Origin: Methanothermobacter wolfeii
GTDB taxonomy: Archaea > Methanobacteriota > Methanobacteria > Methanobacteriales > Methanothermobacteraceae
DNA: 64,000 bases
NCBI RefSeq assembly: GCF_025397995.1
Contig: NZ_CP104550.1
Span: 288,001 to 352,000, forward strand
Direction: 5' to 3'
The stretch's first letter is position 1. Each line of letters opens with the position of its first letter. The notes beneath the pieces were generated by a model. The model was given only the letters and a program-made list of their open reading frames with translations. It was not told the DNA's origin and ran no database searches. Shown piece by piece: positions 63,696 through 64,000 of this stretch. The position numbers and the translations under genes are program-made.

Positions 63696-64000
63696 ATGAC
63701 GAGAGTGATCACAGTCGCATCAGGTAAGGGAGGTGTGGGAAAGACCACCATAACAGCAAACCTTGGTGTCGCCCTTTCAACCTATGGTGAGCGGGTTGTC
63801 GTCCTTGACGCTGATATAGCAATGGCAAACCTTGAACTTATTCTTGGCATGGAGGGAAAATCAGTCACCCTGCATGACGTCCTTGCAGGTAATGCTTCCA
63901 TTGAGGACGCGGTGTATGATGGTCCGAACGGTGTGAGGGTTGTGCCTGCAGGAATATCCCTGGAGGGCTTAAGGAACGTTAAACTGGACAGGCTGGAGGA
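63696..64000 (+). CDS. minD: MinD/ParA-type ATPase, N-terminal part
   Basis: I translated from the ATG at 63696, behind GGAGGTATTATGA; the gene runs off the right edge after about 101 residues. It begins [20 protein letters not shown], the deviant Walker A (KGGVGKTT) of the MinD/ParA family, and continues [19 protein letters not shown] with the Walker A' aspartates. LHDVLAG and [12 protein letters not shown] fit MinD more than ParA. Directly after sepF and the DUF2226-like gene, it is likely a division-site or polarity ATPase. Confidence 0.88.
   Translation, partial: MTRVITVASGKGGVGKTTITANLGVALSTYGERVVVLDADIAMANLELILGMEGKSVTLHDVLAGNASIEDAVYDGPNGVRVVPAGISLEGLRNVKLDRLE

Overview
The window reads as one chromosomal stretch of a thermophilic hydrogenotrophic methanogen of the genus Methanothermobacter. 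The evidence is the archaeal information-processing set (MCM helicase of the 666-residue Methanothermobacter type, aIF2-beta, NMD3, archaeal TyrRS, NucS, Lhr-core helicase, archaeal SepF, ZPR1, RNase Z), 2-phosphoglycerate kinase, AGGTGATCC-type ribosome binding sites, and TATA boxes about 25 bases ahead of several start codons. The MCM protein differs at many positions from my memory of the M. thermautotrophicus Delta H protein, so this is probably a related species or strain. I found no rRNA, tRNA, CRISPR array, insertion sequence or prophage.

Layout. 1-5.1 kb (minus): a trehalose/sugar-nucleotide operon (GalT-like protein, OtsB, sugar nucleotidyltransferase, divergent phosphohexomutase, OtsA running off the left edge). 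5.1-11 kb: MutS-like ATPase, large U32-family protein, frameshifted receiver-PAS-GAF protein. 11-18.3 kb: thymidylate kinase, then tyrS, nmd3, aIF2-beta and mcm, then the FtsJ-like methyltransferase and a phosphodiesterase. 18.4-25.6 kb: accessory stretch with small membrane proteins, a photolyase-like gene behind a tandemly duplicated promoter, a decayed ion-channel gene, a Yip1-like protein behind a duplicated start region, a frameshifted exported protein and a B12-radical SAM enzyme. 25.6-29.7 kb: dTDP-rhamnose genes rmlB-rmlC-rmlA-rmlD and a HAD phosphatase. 29.9-38 kb: ArsR regulator, cyclase-family hydrolase, TrmO/TsaA, flavodoxin, a methyltransferase behind a repeat-rich leader, Lhr-core, a phosphoesterase, a UbiA prenyltransferase and a HEAT-repeat protein.

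38.2-42.3 kb carries a carotenoid locus (crtI, crtB, a lycopene-elongase-like UbiA protein, and a CruF-like gene broken by a frameshift), which looks like a C50 bacterioruberin-type route in a methanogen. It is followed by a nitrilase, MntP, a MoxR/VWA pair, NucS, an M48 protease, a ferredoxin, a MetX-like hydrolase, a HIT protein with a TGA inside its HIT motif, a ferritin-like protein, a DUF362 ferredoxin and nadA. 54.2-57.5 kb (minus): Roadblock/LC7 protein, then the RNase Z, MscS and sortase chain. 57.7-64 kb: nadC behind a direct repeat, a small protein that looks like a histone fold plus coiled coil, ZPR1, 2-phosphoglycerate kinase, then a Roadblock, DUF1611, SepF, DUF2226-like, MinD/ParA cluster probably tied to cell division.

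Recurring features: five same-strand gene pairs overlap by exactly 8 bases (ATGNNTAA or ATGNNTGA); short direct duplications sit in promoter or start regions of at least three genes; several promoters imply leaderless mRNAs; and five genes carry frameshifts or in-frame stops that are either real pseudogenes or sequencing errors.
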